This document shows positions 1 through 6,346 of a DNA stretch of 6,375 nucleotides, piece by piece; position 1 is the first letter of the stretch, and each line of letters opens with the position of its first letter. The notes under the pieces are model-generated. The model saw nothing but the letters and a program-made list of their open reading frames with translations. It had not been told where the DNA came from and made no database searches. The DNA comes from SOIA01 sp050116035 (GTDB lineage: Bacteria; Acidobacteriota; Aminicenantia; Aminicenantales; Aminicenantaceae): contig JASFPJ010000197.1 of NCBI GenBank assembly GCA_050116035.1, forward strand, positions 1-6,375, written 5' to 3'. The translations under genes and the position numbers were made by a program.

Positions 1-3
1 TTC

Positions 4-28
4 TAACTTGTTTAATTTTAACAAGTTA
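4..28. repeat. 9-bp inverted repeat downstream of left permease
   Basis: TAACTTGTT at 4-12 and its exact reverse complement AACAAGTTA at 20-28 are separated by a 7-nt loop, about 80 bp beyond the stop codon of the left permease. The stem has only two G:C pairs. Any T-run that would follow it on the minus strand lies outside the window. It could be a weak terminator or a protein-binding palindrome for the neighbouring gene. The rest of 1-108 is AT-rich and shows no gene. Confidence 0.4.
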
Positions 29-108
29 CAATTCAATTTATTAAAACCATAAAAAATTTATCCTCTTCTATTGATTCGCATGTCTTAATATTATTTTCTG
101 TTCTATTT

Positions 109-2721
109 TCACTCATACCGGAGTGATTTCACAGGATTGGCCGATGCGGCCTTTATGGACTGGAAGCAAACGGTGAGAATTGCGATAACGAACGCAATCA
201 ATCCCGAGAATATAAAAGTCACTAAACCGATCTCTGTGCGATAGGCGAAACTTTTCAACCATCCTGTCATCACAAAGTAGGCCACAGGCCAGGCTATGAC
301 ATTGGCCAAAACAACCATCATGACGAATTCTTTGGATAACAGCCGAACAACACTGCCCATGGATGCTCCCAAAACTCTGCGGATTCCTATTTCTTTGGTC
401 CTCTGTTCGGCTGTAAAGGATATCAATCCGAATAGGCCGAAGCAGGAAATGGAAATCGCCAGGAACGTAAAGATCCTGAGAATCATTTCCAAACGCTGTT
501 CAGACCTGTACATGGCATCGATGGTGCCATCTAAGAATTGGAATTCAAAAGGGTACTCAGGGATGGCTCTCTCCCATATTTTTTCTATGGAGGCAATGGT
601 TCGAGAGATATTGTCTGCACTTATTCGGACAAAAACATAATTTCGGTACATCCAGTACTGATAAGGCACCAGATGAAGCACCAGAGGCCTTATTTTGTTG
701 CGGAGAGGAGCAAAATGAAAATCTTTGACCACACCAATGATTTTTCCCGTTTTATCCAGTAAACGAAATCTTTTTCCCACTGGAGATTCTAGCCCGGTGG
801 CTTTGACCGCCGCTTCATTCAGGATGAAGTTTTGGGAGTCGGATGGGAATTCATCGGACAAGAATCGCCCCTCGGTCATCTCCAATTGAAATGTTTTAAA
901 AAAATGAGAGTCCACAGCCATATGGTTCATCGAGACTTGATATTCCGGGTCTTTTCCTTCCCAGTCCAGTTGACCAAATTCATCTCCCATCCTCCCAAAG
1001 GGCAAACATGTGGCCGTCGCCACCTTCAGTATATTCGGATTTTGGGAGAGTTCGTTTTTAAGCGTTTTGTATTTCAGCCATACTTTTTGCGCATCATACC
1101 GCTCCCAGAGATTGCCTTCACCTCGCAGTTGCATATAGATGAGGTAGTTTTTGTCAAAACCCAGTTCCCGGTTTTTGATAAAGTTCATCTGCCTGTACAC
1201 CGTCGTTGTGCTGATGATGAGTCCGATCGTTAGAATAAACTGGAAAACGACAAGACCTTTTCGCAGGGATGCGGTGCGCGAGCCGAATTTCTTGCCGAAT
1301 AAAGTTCCCTTCAATATCCGGTTTGGCTCAAAGGAAGAGAGGAACAAGGCTGGATAACTCCCGGAGAGAACTCCGGTCACCAAAGTTATGGCTAATATGC
1401 CGAGAAACAGGAACTTAATCTGTGTCAGATTCATGTTCAGTTCTTTGCCTGATATCTGGTTAAAAACCGGGAGAAACAGGGCAACGAGGAGAATGGATAT
1501 CAACAGCCCAAAAAACGCGAATAAAACGGATTCACTCAAAAACTGCTTCGAAATATTGCTCTTTTTTGCCCCGATGACTTTGCGTAATCCGATTTCCTTG
1601 GCCCGTGTTCCAGCTCGGGCCGTGGCCAGGTTCATGTAATTGATGCAGGCAATGATCAAGATCAACAGAGCAAGGGTTGAAAAGAAAGATAGCGAACGAA
1701 TGGCGCCTTCTCCCTGCAACCCATACATGCGAATGTCTGTAAGAGGTTGGAGATAATATCGAGATTCTTCAGAGTCTTTGGTTTTGATCCATTCTTCCAG
1801 CTTTGAGTTCACTTGCTCGAAGGATGTGTTCGGCTGGAGCAAAACGTAGGTGCCGTACAACCATCCTGACCAATGGGTGCGGGCCCCCATGGCCACCGCC
1901 CGATCGATCGATGCGACAAATCCGAATTGAAGATGGGAATTTCTGGGAATATTTTCAATGACACCTGTTACCGTATAATCATTCTGATTCTGTGTCTGGA
2001 TTGTTTTTCCTATGGGCTCCTGGCTGCCGAAATATTTTAAAGCCATGTCTTGTGTGATAACAATCGAGGAGGGAGAAGATAAAGCTGTGTTGGGATTTCC
2101 TTGAATAAAAGGAAATGTGAAAATCTTAAACAGAGAGGGATCGGCAAAGTAGAAATTAACTTCATAATATTTTTTTTCTCCATGGGCGACCAACAATCTT
2201 CTTGTCGGCAGGAGCCGCACAAACTCTTTGACTTCAGGGATTTCTTCTTTCATGGCCGGACCCAGAGGATAGGCTGTGCCTCGCGTGATTTGAGGAACAG
2301 GGCCATAATTCAGGTCATTAACAACGCGGTATATATTTTCAGTTTGCTCATGAAAACGATCATACCGGATCTCATCATTGACCCACAAAAGGATGAGGAC
2401 ACAGCAGGCCATCCCGAGGGCCAGCCCCGAGATATTGATAAACGAATAAATTTTGTGTCTTTTAAGATGTCTCAAGGCAATGGTTAGATAATTTTTGAAC
2501 ATGGCTGCACTCCACCAAACATAAAATGTGATTCCTGCCCAGATCGATTTCACGATCTGAATCCAATACCAGGTATGAGCCCTGAATTTTCCTCTTGTTT
2601 GAGCGATTTCTGTGTACAGCTCTTCATAATCGCCGGCAACAGATTCGCATTCCCCTTTCGGAAGAAATATCTTGAGCAGTTTCTCGCCGAGAAGGGGAGG
2701 AGCATCTTTTTTATTTTTCAT
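109..2721 (-). CDS. Prefix-domain FtsX/MacB-type ABC transporter permease (left copy)
   Basis: An inner-membrane permease of 870 residues whose substrate is unknown. Residues 1-73 are a prefix domain with the pattern GDYEELY...WYWIQ and a very hydrophobic end (about 50-72). The permease body has eight predicted membrane segments (about 91-114, 344-364, 399-417, 436-457, 488-508, 750-769, 799-818, 832-852). Two large extracytoplasmic domains (about 116-343 and 510-749) resemble MacB periplasmic core domains. Two FtsX signatures are visible, TRAKEIGLRKVIGA at 372-385 and EQRTKEIGIRRVLGAS at 772-787, and the C-terminus is NPVKSLRYE. The ATG at 2721 was chosen, not an upstream one at 2886, for two reasons: the extra 55 residues would only overlap the regulator gene in another frame, and the chosen start aligns with that of the right-hand paralog. 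It lies 10 bp after the regulator's stop with a poor ribosome site (AAGAA), so translational coupling is likely. No ATPase is nearby. The family assignment is firm; the function is unknown. Confidence 0.93.
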   Translation of the reverse strand: MKNKKDAPPLLGEKLLKIFLPKGECESVAGDYEELYTEIAQTRGKFRAHTWYWIQIVKSIWAGITFYVWWSAAMFKNYLTIALRHLKRHKIYSFINISGLALGMACCVLILLWVNDEIRYDRFHEQTENIYRVVNDLNYGPVPQITRGTAYPLGPAMKEEIPEVKEFVRLLPTRRLLVAHGEKKYYEVNFYFADPSLFKIFTFPFIQGNPNTALSSPSSIVITQDMALKYFGSQEPIGKTIQTQNQNDYTVTGVIENIPRNSHLQFGFVASIDRAVAMGARTHWSGWLYGTYVLLQPNTSFEQVNSKLEEWIKTKDSEESRYYLQPLTDIRMYGLQGEGAIRSLSFFSTLALLILIIACINYMNLATARAGTRAKEIGLRKVIGAKKSNISKQFLSESVLFAFFGLLISILLVALFLPVFNQISGKELNMNLTQIKFLFLGILAITLVTGVLSGSYPALFLSSFEPNRILKGTLFGKKFGSRTASLRKGLVVFQFILTIGLIISTTTVYRQMNFIKNRELGFDKNYLIYMQLRGEGNLWERYDAQKVWLKYKTLKNELSQNPNILKVATATCLPFGRMGDEFGQLDWEGKDPEYQVSMNHMAVDSHFFKTFQLEMTEGRFLSDEFPSDSQNFILNEAAVKATGLESPVGKRFRLLDKTGKIIGVVKDFHFAPLRNKIRPLVLHLVPYQYWMYRNYVFVRISADNISRTIASIEKIWERAIPEYPFEFQFLDGTIDAMYRSEQRLEMILRIFTFLAISISCFGLFGLISFTAEQRTKEIGIRRVLGASMGSVVRLLSKEFVMMVVLANVIAWPVAYFVMTGWLKSFAYRTEIGLVTFIFSGLIAFVIAILTVCFQSIKAASANPVKSLRYE
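2500..2513 (-). promoter_or_regulatory. Internal ribosome site and ATG at codon 74 of left permease
   Basis: On the minus strand GGTGGAG precedes an in-frame ATG (2502-2500), with 7 nt between GGAG and the ATG. The codon begins MFKNYLTIALRHL, which is how stand-alone MacB-like permeases of this family usually start. Initiation here would give a 797-residue protein without the prefix. The site looks better than the ribosome site of the full-length start. Whether it is used cannot be told from the sequence. Confidence 0.45.
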
Positions 2722-2731
2722 ATTTCTTGTT

Positions 2732-3052
2732 TTATGCTTTTTTGAGGGCAGGGAATTTGGCCCAGAGGGTGTCATGCTCCTTTTTGATTGTCTTGAGGGT
2801 TTTAAGTCCCAATTTTGAGATGCGGTAAATCTTTTTGCTTCTTCCCCCTCTTTTAGCCGTTGCCTCCCCCATGCGGGACTCGACAAGTCCTTCTTTCTCC
2901 AGTTTCATCAAGGGCTTGTGTATTGCGCCCACTGACCAGTCAGTCTCCATGATTTTGGATAAATAGTTTTTTATGGCCAGGAGGTAGGCGGACTCTTTGA
3001 GGTTCCAGATGGCGATGAGAATCTGTTCTTCTCTTTTTGATATTGTTTTCAT
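2732..3052 (-). CDS. PadR-family winged-helix transcriptional regulator (left copy)
   Basis: A predicted cytoplasmic DNA-binding repressor of 106 residues, a usual size for short PadR proteins. The N-terminus (SKREEQILIAIWNLKESAY) fits helix 1 of the winged helix. The recognition region follows (VGAIHKPLMKLEKEGLVES, about residues 41-60). The wing carries RGGRSKKIYRIS and leads into one C-terminal helix that would dimerise. The start is the ATG at 3052, not a TTG at 3064, because GGAGAG sits just upstream with correct spacing and because the result matches the 106-residue right-hand regulator. It is the first gene of an operon with the permease, 10 bp downstream. PadR proteins often repress an adjacent transporter operon and their own gene; that role is inferred here. 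A BlaI-like winged helix is a less likely alternative. Confidence 0.9.
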   Translation of the reverse strand: MKTISKREEQILIAIWNLKESAYLLAIKNYLSKIMETDWSVGAIHKPLMKLEKEGLVESRMGEATAKRGGRSKKIYRISKLGLKTLKTIKKEHDTLWAKFPALKKA

Positions 3053-3056
3053 GGCA

Positions 3057-3062
3057 CTCTCC
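3057..3062 (-). promoter_or_regulatory. Ribosome binding site deciding the left regulator start
   Basis: On the minus strand GGAGAG is followed by TGCC and the ATG at 3052. This spacing (6 nt from GGAG to ATG) supports ATG 3052 over the TTG at 3064, which would sit on top of the ribosome site. Confidence 0.75.
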
Positions 3063-3075
3063 AAAATCCGATATC

Positions 3076-3104
3076 ATAGTAAAAAGTAAAACAAATTATG
3101 TCAA
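3076..3104 (-). promoter_or_regulatory. Sigma-70-type promoter of the left regulator-permease operon
   Basis: Reading the minus strand, a perfect consensus -35 TTGACA (3104-3099) is followed by exactly 17 bp and a -10 TACTAT (3081-3076; 4 of 6 matches to TATAAT). Transcription would start near 3069, giving a short leader of about 17 nt that still contains the GGAG site. A 16-bp repeat fills the spacer, so a protein bound there would block RNA polymerase. This fits autorepression by the PadR protein, which is an inference. Confidence 0.65.
3081..3096. repeat. 16-bp direct repeat copy 1, candidate operator in promoter spacer
   Basis: AAAAAGTAAAACAAAT occurs here and again, identically, at 3124-3139. 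The start-to-start distance is 43 bp, close to four helical turns, which puts both on the same DNA face. This copy lies between the -35 and -10 elements of the left promoter. It is a candidate repressor site; the binder is not shown by the sequence. Confidence 0.5.
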
Positions 3105-3114
3105 AAGTCAATGA

Positions 3115-3141
3115 TTATTTGGAAAAAAGTAAAACAAATAA
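3115..3141. repeat. Direct repeat copy 2 (3124-3139) within a 7-bp inverted repeat
   Basis: The second AAAAAGTAAAACAAAT copy sits upstream of the left -35. It is also framed by TTATTTG (3115-3121) and its exact reverse complement CAAATAA (3135-3141), 13 bp apart. A two-fold symmetric site of this size would suit a dimeric winged-helix regulator. The arms are AT-rich, so some of the symmetry may be chance. Confidence 0.4.
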
Positions 3142-3313
3142 AATGCGAACACCCGCAGTACGGAACGAATTAACTTCAAAAAGATGGGCGTTCTGGAAAG
3201 TATCATTGGCGGTAGCTCCATTCTTATCTGTCTTTCTTTGCTAGAGGGGCAGCTTCGAGCATCCTTGCGAAGAAGAAAGCGTAAAGATTTTTTTTCAGGA
3301 TTTATGCAACCTT

Positions 3314-3368
3314 TTTTACGTGATTTACGTATTACTATATGTGTATATTACGTAAAACCTGATTCAGG
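3314..3368. promoter_or_regulatory. TTACGT palindrome cluster, candidate operator of the right operon
   Basis: Three TTACGT boxes lie at 3316-3321, 3325-3330 and 3348-3353. The outer pair forms an exact inverted repeat, TTTTACGT (3314-3321) with ACGTAAAA (3350-3357). The middle box forms a second one with the same right arm, TTTACGTA (3324-3331) with TACGTAAA (3349-3356). The 11-bp palindrome CCTGATTCAGG (3358-3368) follows directly. Possible -10 hexamers inside are TACTAT (3333-3338) and TATATT (3344-3349), but neither has a good -35 at proper spacing, so the right promoter is unresolved. The position 40-95 bp before the regulator start suits an operator. Confidence 0.45.
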
Positions 3369-3397
3369 CTTTGAATTTTATGGTGTAAATTTTATCC

Positions 3398-3401
3398 AGG
3401 A
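3398..3401 (+). promoter_or_regulatory. Ribosome binding site of the right regulator
   Basis: AGGA with 8 nt to the ATG at 3410 is an acceptable Shine-Dalgarno site. It supports this start over an overlapping longer reading in another frame. Confidence 0.6.
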
Positions 3402-3409
3402 AAAAGACC

Positions 3410-3730
3410 ATGAAAGAGCTTACAATATTGGAGCAGATGATATTGGCGGCCATCATCGCCCTCAAAGAAGATGCCTACGGCGTTTCCATCCGGAAAAGAG
3501 TCGAAAAACTGAGAGGAAAGAAGTTGATGTATGGAACTCTGTACAATGCTCTCGACCAGCTTTTACGCAAAGGGTATGTCACAAAGACAAAAGGAACCAC
3601 ATCCTCTTCAAGAGGGGGGCGGCCAAGGATTTACTATGCCCTGACTTCTGACGGGATGCGTGCGCTCCAGGACTCTTACAATTTGCAGCGCGCTATCTGG
3701 GAAAGTCTCTCTGAATTCCGTGGGAACTAA
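3410..3730 (+). CDS. PadR-family winged-helix transcriptional regulator (right copy)
   Basis: A predicted cytoplasmic DNA-binding repressor of 106 residues. The order matches short PadR proteins: helix 1 (LTILEQMILAAIIALKEDAYG), a helix-turn-helix with YGTLYNALDQLLRKGYVTK (about 41-59), the wing with RGGRPRIYYALTSDGMRAL (about 68-86), and one C-terminal helix for dimerisation. YGTLY...L..L...G(Y/L)(V/I) and GRPR.YY.LT..G are PadR hallmarks. The left regulator is a clear but distant paralog, sharing LKE.AY, G.V, RGGR and the spacing between them. The recognition helices differ (MYGTLYNALDQL here, VGAIHKPLMKLE there), so the two probably bind different sites. The gene lies 5 bp before the permease and is almost certainly co-transcribed with it. 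The inducing signal is unknown. Confidence 0.94.
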   Translation: MKELTILEQMILAAIIALKEDAYGVSIRKRVEKLRGKKLMYGTLYNALDQLLRKGYVTKTKGTTSSSRGGRPRIYYALTSDGMRALQDSYNLQRAIWESLSEFRGN

Positions 3731-3735
3731 AGATT

Positions 3736-6282
3736 ATGGATAAATTTAAGGGACATCCGCCGAAATTGGGTCAGAAATTGCTTTCCTTTCTCGGCCACTA
3801 CGAATGGAAATACTCTGTTTCCGGTGATTGCGGCGAGGAGTTTAGAGAGCGTGTGAAGGAGAACGGAAGGTGCCGGGCTCTCTTGTGGTACTGGGAGCAG
3901 GTCGTCTATGCGCTTGCCGCCTATTCCAAAATATCTACATCAGTAGGAGGGACTATGTTTAGAAACTATATCAGAATCACATGGAGAAACATCAAAAATA
4001 ATAAAATCTATTCTTTCATCAACATCATGGGTTTGGCCGTTGGTATGGCCTGCTGCATTCTGATTCTCCTGTGGATTCAGGATGAACTTAGCTTTGAAAA
4101 ATTCCACGAAAACTACAGCGACATCTACAGGACCATTCCTGAACTTCAAGGGAGGAAATATTTTTCTAATCCTTTAGCACTAGCCGGAGTTTTTAAAGAG
4201 CAGTATCCGGAAGTCCGGCAGATCACAAGATTTTGCATGAGGTTTTGGCTCATGAAACATGGGAATAAAATCTATGAAGAGAGAGGCGCCCTGGTGGATG
4301 ATGACTTTTTGAAGATTTTCACATTTCCGCTCATTCAAGGAACACCGGAGACCATATTTGCCAGCCGGGATTCTATCGTATTGACAGAAAGGGCTGCCGC
4401 CAAATATTTTGGTACCCAGGATCCGATCGGCAAATCTTTATTGATTAACAACAGAACAGCACTAGTCGTGACAGGCGTCTTGAAAGATATCCCTCTGAAT
4501 TCACATTTGCAGTTTGATTTTCTCGCTTCGATGAGACTCATGGGCGAGAGGGAACATACCAGTTGGTCTTATGAAGCCAGAACTTATGCGCTTTTAGAAA
4601 AAAACGTCTCCATACAGGACTTTGCAGATAAGATTTCTGGATTTGTCATGGAACATGATAAAAGAACAAAACAGAAAGTTGTTCTTCACATCCAACCTCT
4701 TTCCAAGGTCCATCTCTACTCGTTAAACGGAACGGACCCGGTTATTTATGTCTACATTTTCTTGACGATCGCTATAGCCATCCTGATTATCGCCTGCATC
4801 AATTTTATAAACCTCTCCACAGCTAGATCGAACACCCGGGCCAAGGAAGTCGGGCTGCGGAAAGTTGTGGGCGCGGAAAAAGCCGATATCATCAAACAAT
4901 TTATCGGAGAATCGATGATTATATCGACTGTTGCGCTTTTAGTGGCGATGGGTATGGTTTATCTCTTTTTGCCGGCGTTTAATAATCTTGCCCAAAAACA
5001 ATTGACACTGAACATTGCCGGCAATGTTTCGATCTTGTTCCTATTGATCGGGATCATTCTCTTTACGGGTTTGGCTTCTGGCAGTTATCCGGCCTTTATG
5101 CTCTCGTCATTCAAACCGGCAAACATACTGAGGAGAGGGAAATTACAGCCAGGCTCGGGTGGATTTGTGCTCAGGAAGATCCTGGTCGTCAGCCAATTCG
5201 CCGCGACCATCGTGTTGATTATCGGGACTATTGTCATGTACAAGCAGCTAAACTACATCATGAATAAAGATATCGGATTAGACAGAGATCATGTGCTCGC
5301 CATATCGATGAACAGGGAGTTGAGAGAATCCTACAGGTCATTCAAAAATGAGATCAAACAACTTCCCAATGTACTAAACGTCTCTGCGGCACGGAGAATA
5401 CCGACAAATATCGGACATATGAATCCCGTTTATTGGGAAGGAAAGGGCCCTGAAGATTATGTGACTATGACGGATGCCTCCGTGGACTATGATTATTTTA
5501 AAACTCTCGGTATACAAATCGTGCAGGGCAGGAGTTTTTCAGAAGAGTATGCCACTGACAGGGAGAATTACGTTATTAACGAAGAGGCATTACGGATAAC
5601 GGGATTAGAGTCGCCGATCGGTAAGATGTTTTCTTGTTGGGAGGACGAGGGGAAAATTATCGGCATCGTCAGGAATTTTAATACCCGTTCGCTTCACAAT
5701 GAGATCGAACCTGTCATTTTCACGTTATCACAGAGACACGGCTCTCACAGCTATATTTTTGTCAAGATCAGGCCGAACGATATTCCCGGAACCATAGCTT
5801 CTTTGGAAAAGAAGGCCGCAGAATTTGCGCCCAACAATCTTTTTGAATATTCATTTCTGGATGATGAATTCAACAGACAGTATGTGAATGACCAGCGGAG
5901 AGGTGATATTTATAGGTACTTCACATTTTTAGCCATATTCATCTCCTGTCTCGGGCTTTTCGGGATGGCTTCGTTCACCGCTGAGCAGCGGACAAAGGAG
6001 ATAGGGATTCGCAAAGTTCTCGGGGCATCCATACCAAATATCATCGTCCTCATCTCCAGGGATTTTTTAGTACTGCTTTTCATCTCCAATGTGATTGCCT
6101 GGCCCATCGCCTATTATCTCGTGGATAAATTGCTGAATAATTATGCCTACAGGACCAGTATTGCGGTGTGGGTATTTATTGTTTCGGGAATGATGGCGGT
6201 TTGTATTGCGCTGTTGACCGTGTGTATAAAGATTGTGAGAGTGGCCCATTCCAATCCTGTCGATAGCCTGAGGTATGAATGA
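3736..6282 (+). CDS. Prefix-domain FtsX/MacB-type ABC transporter permease (right copy)
   Basis: An inner-membrane permease of 848 residues, a paralog of the left one along its whole length. Residues 1-73 are the prefix domain (PPKLGQKLLSFL near the start, then SGDCGEEFRE and WYWEQ). The body has eight predicted membrane segments (about 91-114, 334-356, 394-412, 431-453, 481-501, 728-747, 777-796, 810-830). Two extracytoplasmic domains (about 116-333 and 503-727) resemble MacB core domains. FtsX signatures are TRAKEVGLRKVVGAEK at 367-382 and EQRTKEIGIRKVLGAS at 750-765; the end is NPVDSLRYE. The ATG at 3736 lies 5 bp after the regulator's stop with a weak ribosome site, so coupling is likely. 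The start aligns with the left copy (HPPKLGQKLL against APPLLGEKLL). No ATPase, adaptor or channel gene adjoins it; the substrate is unknown. Confidence 0.95.
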   Translation: MDKFKGHPPKLGQKLLSFLGHYEWKYSVSGDCGEEFRERVKENGRCRALLWYWEQVVYALAAYSKISTSVGGTMFRNYIRITWRNIKNNKIYSFINIMGLAVGMACCILILLWIQDELSFEKFHENYSDIYRTIPELQGRKYFSNPLALAGVFKEQYPEVRQITRFCMRFWLMKHGNKIYEERGALVDDDFLKIFTFPLIQGTPETIFASRDSIVLTERAAAKYFGTQDPIGKSLLINNRTALVVTGVLKDIPLNSHLQFDFLASMRLMGEREHTSWSYEARTYALLEKNVSIQDFADKISGFVMEHDKRTKQKVVLHIQPLSKVHLYSLNGTDPVIYVYIFLTIAIAILIIACINFINLSTARSNTRAKEVGLRKVVGAEKADIIKQFIGESMIISTVALLVAMGMVYLFLPAFNNLAQKQLTLNIAGNVSILFLLIGIILFTGLASGSYPAFMLSSFKPANILRRGKLQPGSGGFVLRKILVVSQFAATIVLIIGTIVMYKQLNYIMNKDIGLDRDHVLAISMNRELRESYRSFKNEIKQLPNVLNVSAARRIPTNIGHMNPVYWEGKGPEDYVTMTDASVDYDYFKTLGIQIVQGRSFSEEYATDRENYVINEEALRITGLESPIGKMFSCWEDEGKIIGIVRNFNTRSLHNEIEPVIFTLSQRHGSHSYIFVKIRPNDIPGTIASLEKKAAEFAPNNLFEYSFLDDEFNRQYVNDQRRGDIYRYFTFLAIFISCLGLFGMASFTAEQRTKEIGIRKVLGASIPNIIVLISRDFLVLLFISNVIAWPIAYYLVDKLLNNYAYRTSIAVWVFIVSGMMAVCIALLTVCIKIVRVAHSNPVDSLRYE
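3945..3957 (+). promoter_or_regulatory. Internal perfect Shine-Dalgarno and ATG at codon 74 of right permease
   Basis: A perfect AGGAGG (3945-3950) is followed by GACT and an in-frame ATG at 3955 that begins MFRNYIRITWRNI. Initiation here would give a 775-residue permease without the prefix domain. It is far stronger than the site before the full-length ATG at 3736. The spacing of 4 nt is slightly short but workable. Codons here (GGA GGG) could also be chance. Confidence 0.5.
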
Positions 6283-6346
6283 AAGTATCGGCTTCAATAT
6301 GACTCTTTGCAAAAAAGATGCAGGCTAGCAGACTGAGTTGACGCTT

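Larger units (their letters stand above)
3053..3409. other. Divergent intergenic control region
   Basis: These 357 bp separate the start codons of the two divergently read regulators. The left third (about 3065-3145) is AT-rich and holds the minus-strand promoter and a direct repeat. The right third (about 3312-3368) holds TTACGT palindromes. The middle (about 3145-3310) has more balanced composition and no recognisable element except a weak CTTCG/CGAAG inverted repeat (3252-3271). I see no convincing gene or structured RNA in it. Confidence 0.8.

Noticed and set aside
296..2487. Several plus-strand reading frames of 68-133 codons opposite the left permease
   Set aside because: They lie antisense to well-conserved permease sequence. 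Some resemble antisense frames opposite the right permease only because the sense proteins are homologous.
2722..2886. N-terminal extension of the left permease to an ATG at 2886
   Set aside because: The extra 55 residues overlap the regulator gene in another frame, are of low-complexity charged character, and have no counterpart in the right paralog.
3108..3221. A 37-codon minus-strand reading frame in the control region (starts MELPPMILSRTP, hydrophobic end)
   Set aside because: It has no convincing ribosome site, runs into the left promoter, and its composition is what AT-rich intergenic DNA gives by chance. Conservation in relatives would be needed to revive it.
3252..3271. CTTCG/CGAAG inverted repeat followed by a T-run at about 3288-3297
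   Set aside because: The stem is only 5 bp with a 10-nt loop, and the T-run is separated from it by about 16 bases, so it is not a credible terminator.
3184..3651. Plus-strand 155-codon reading frame overlapping the right regulator
   Set aside because: It is an out-of-frame shadow of the regulator with an arbitrary intergenic N-terminus and no ribosome site.
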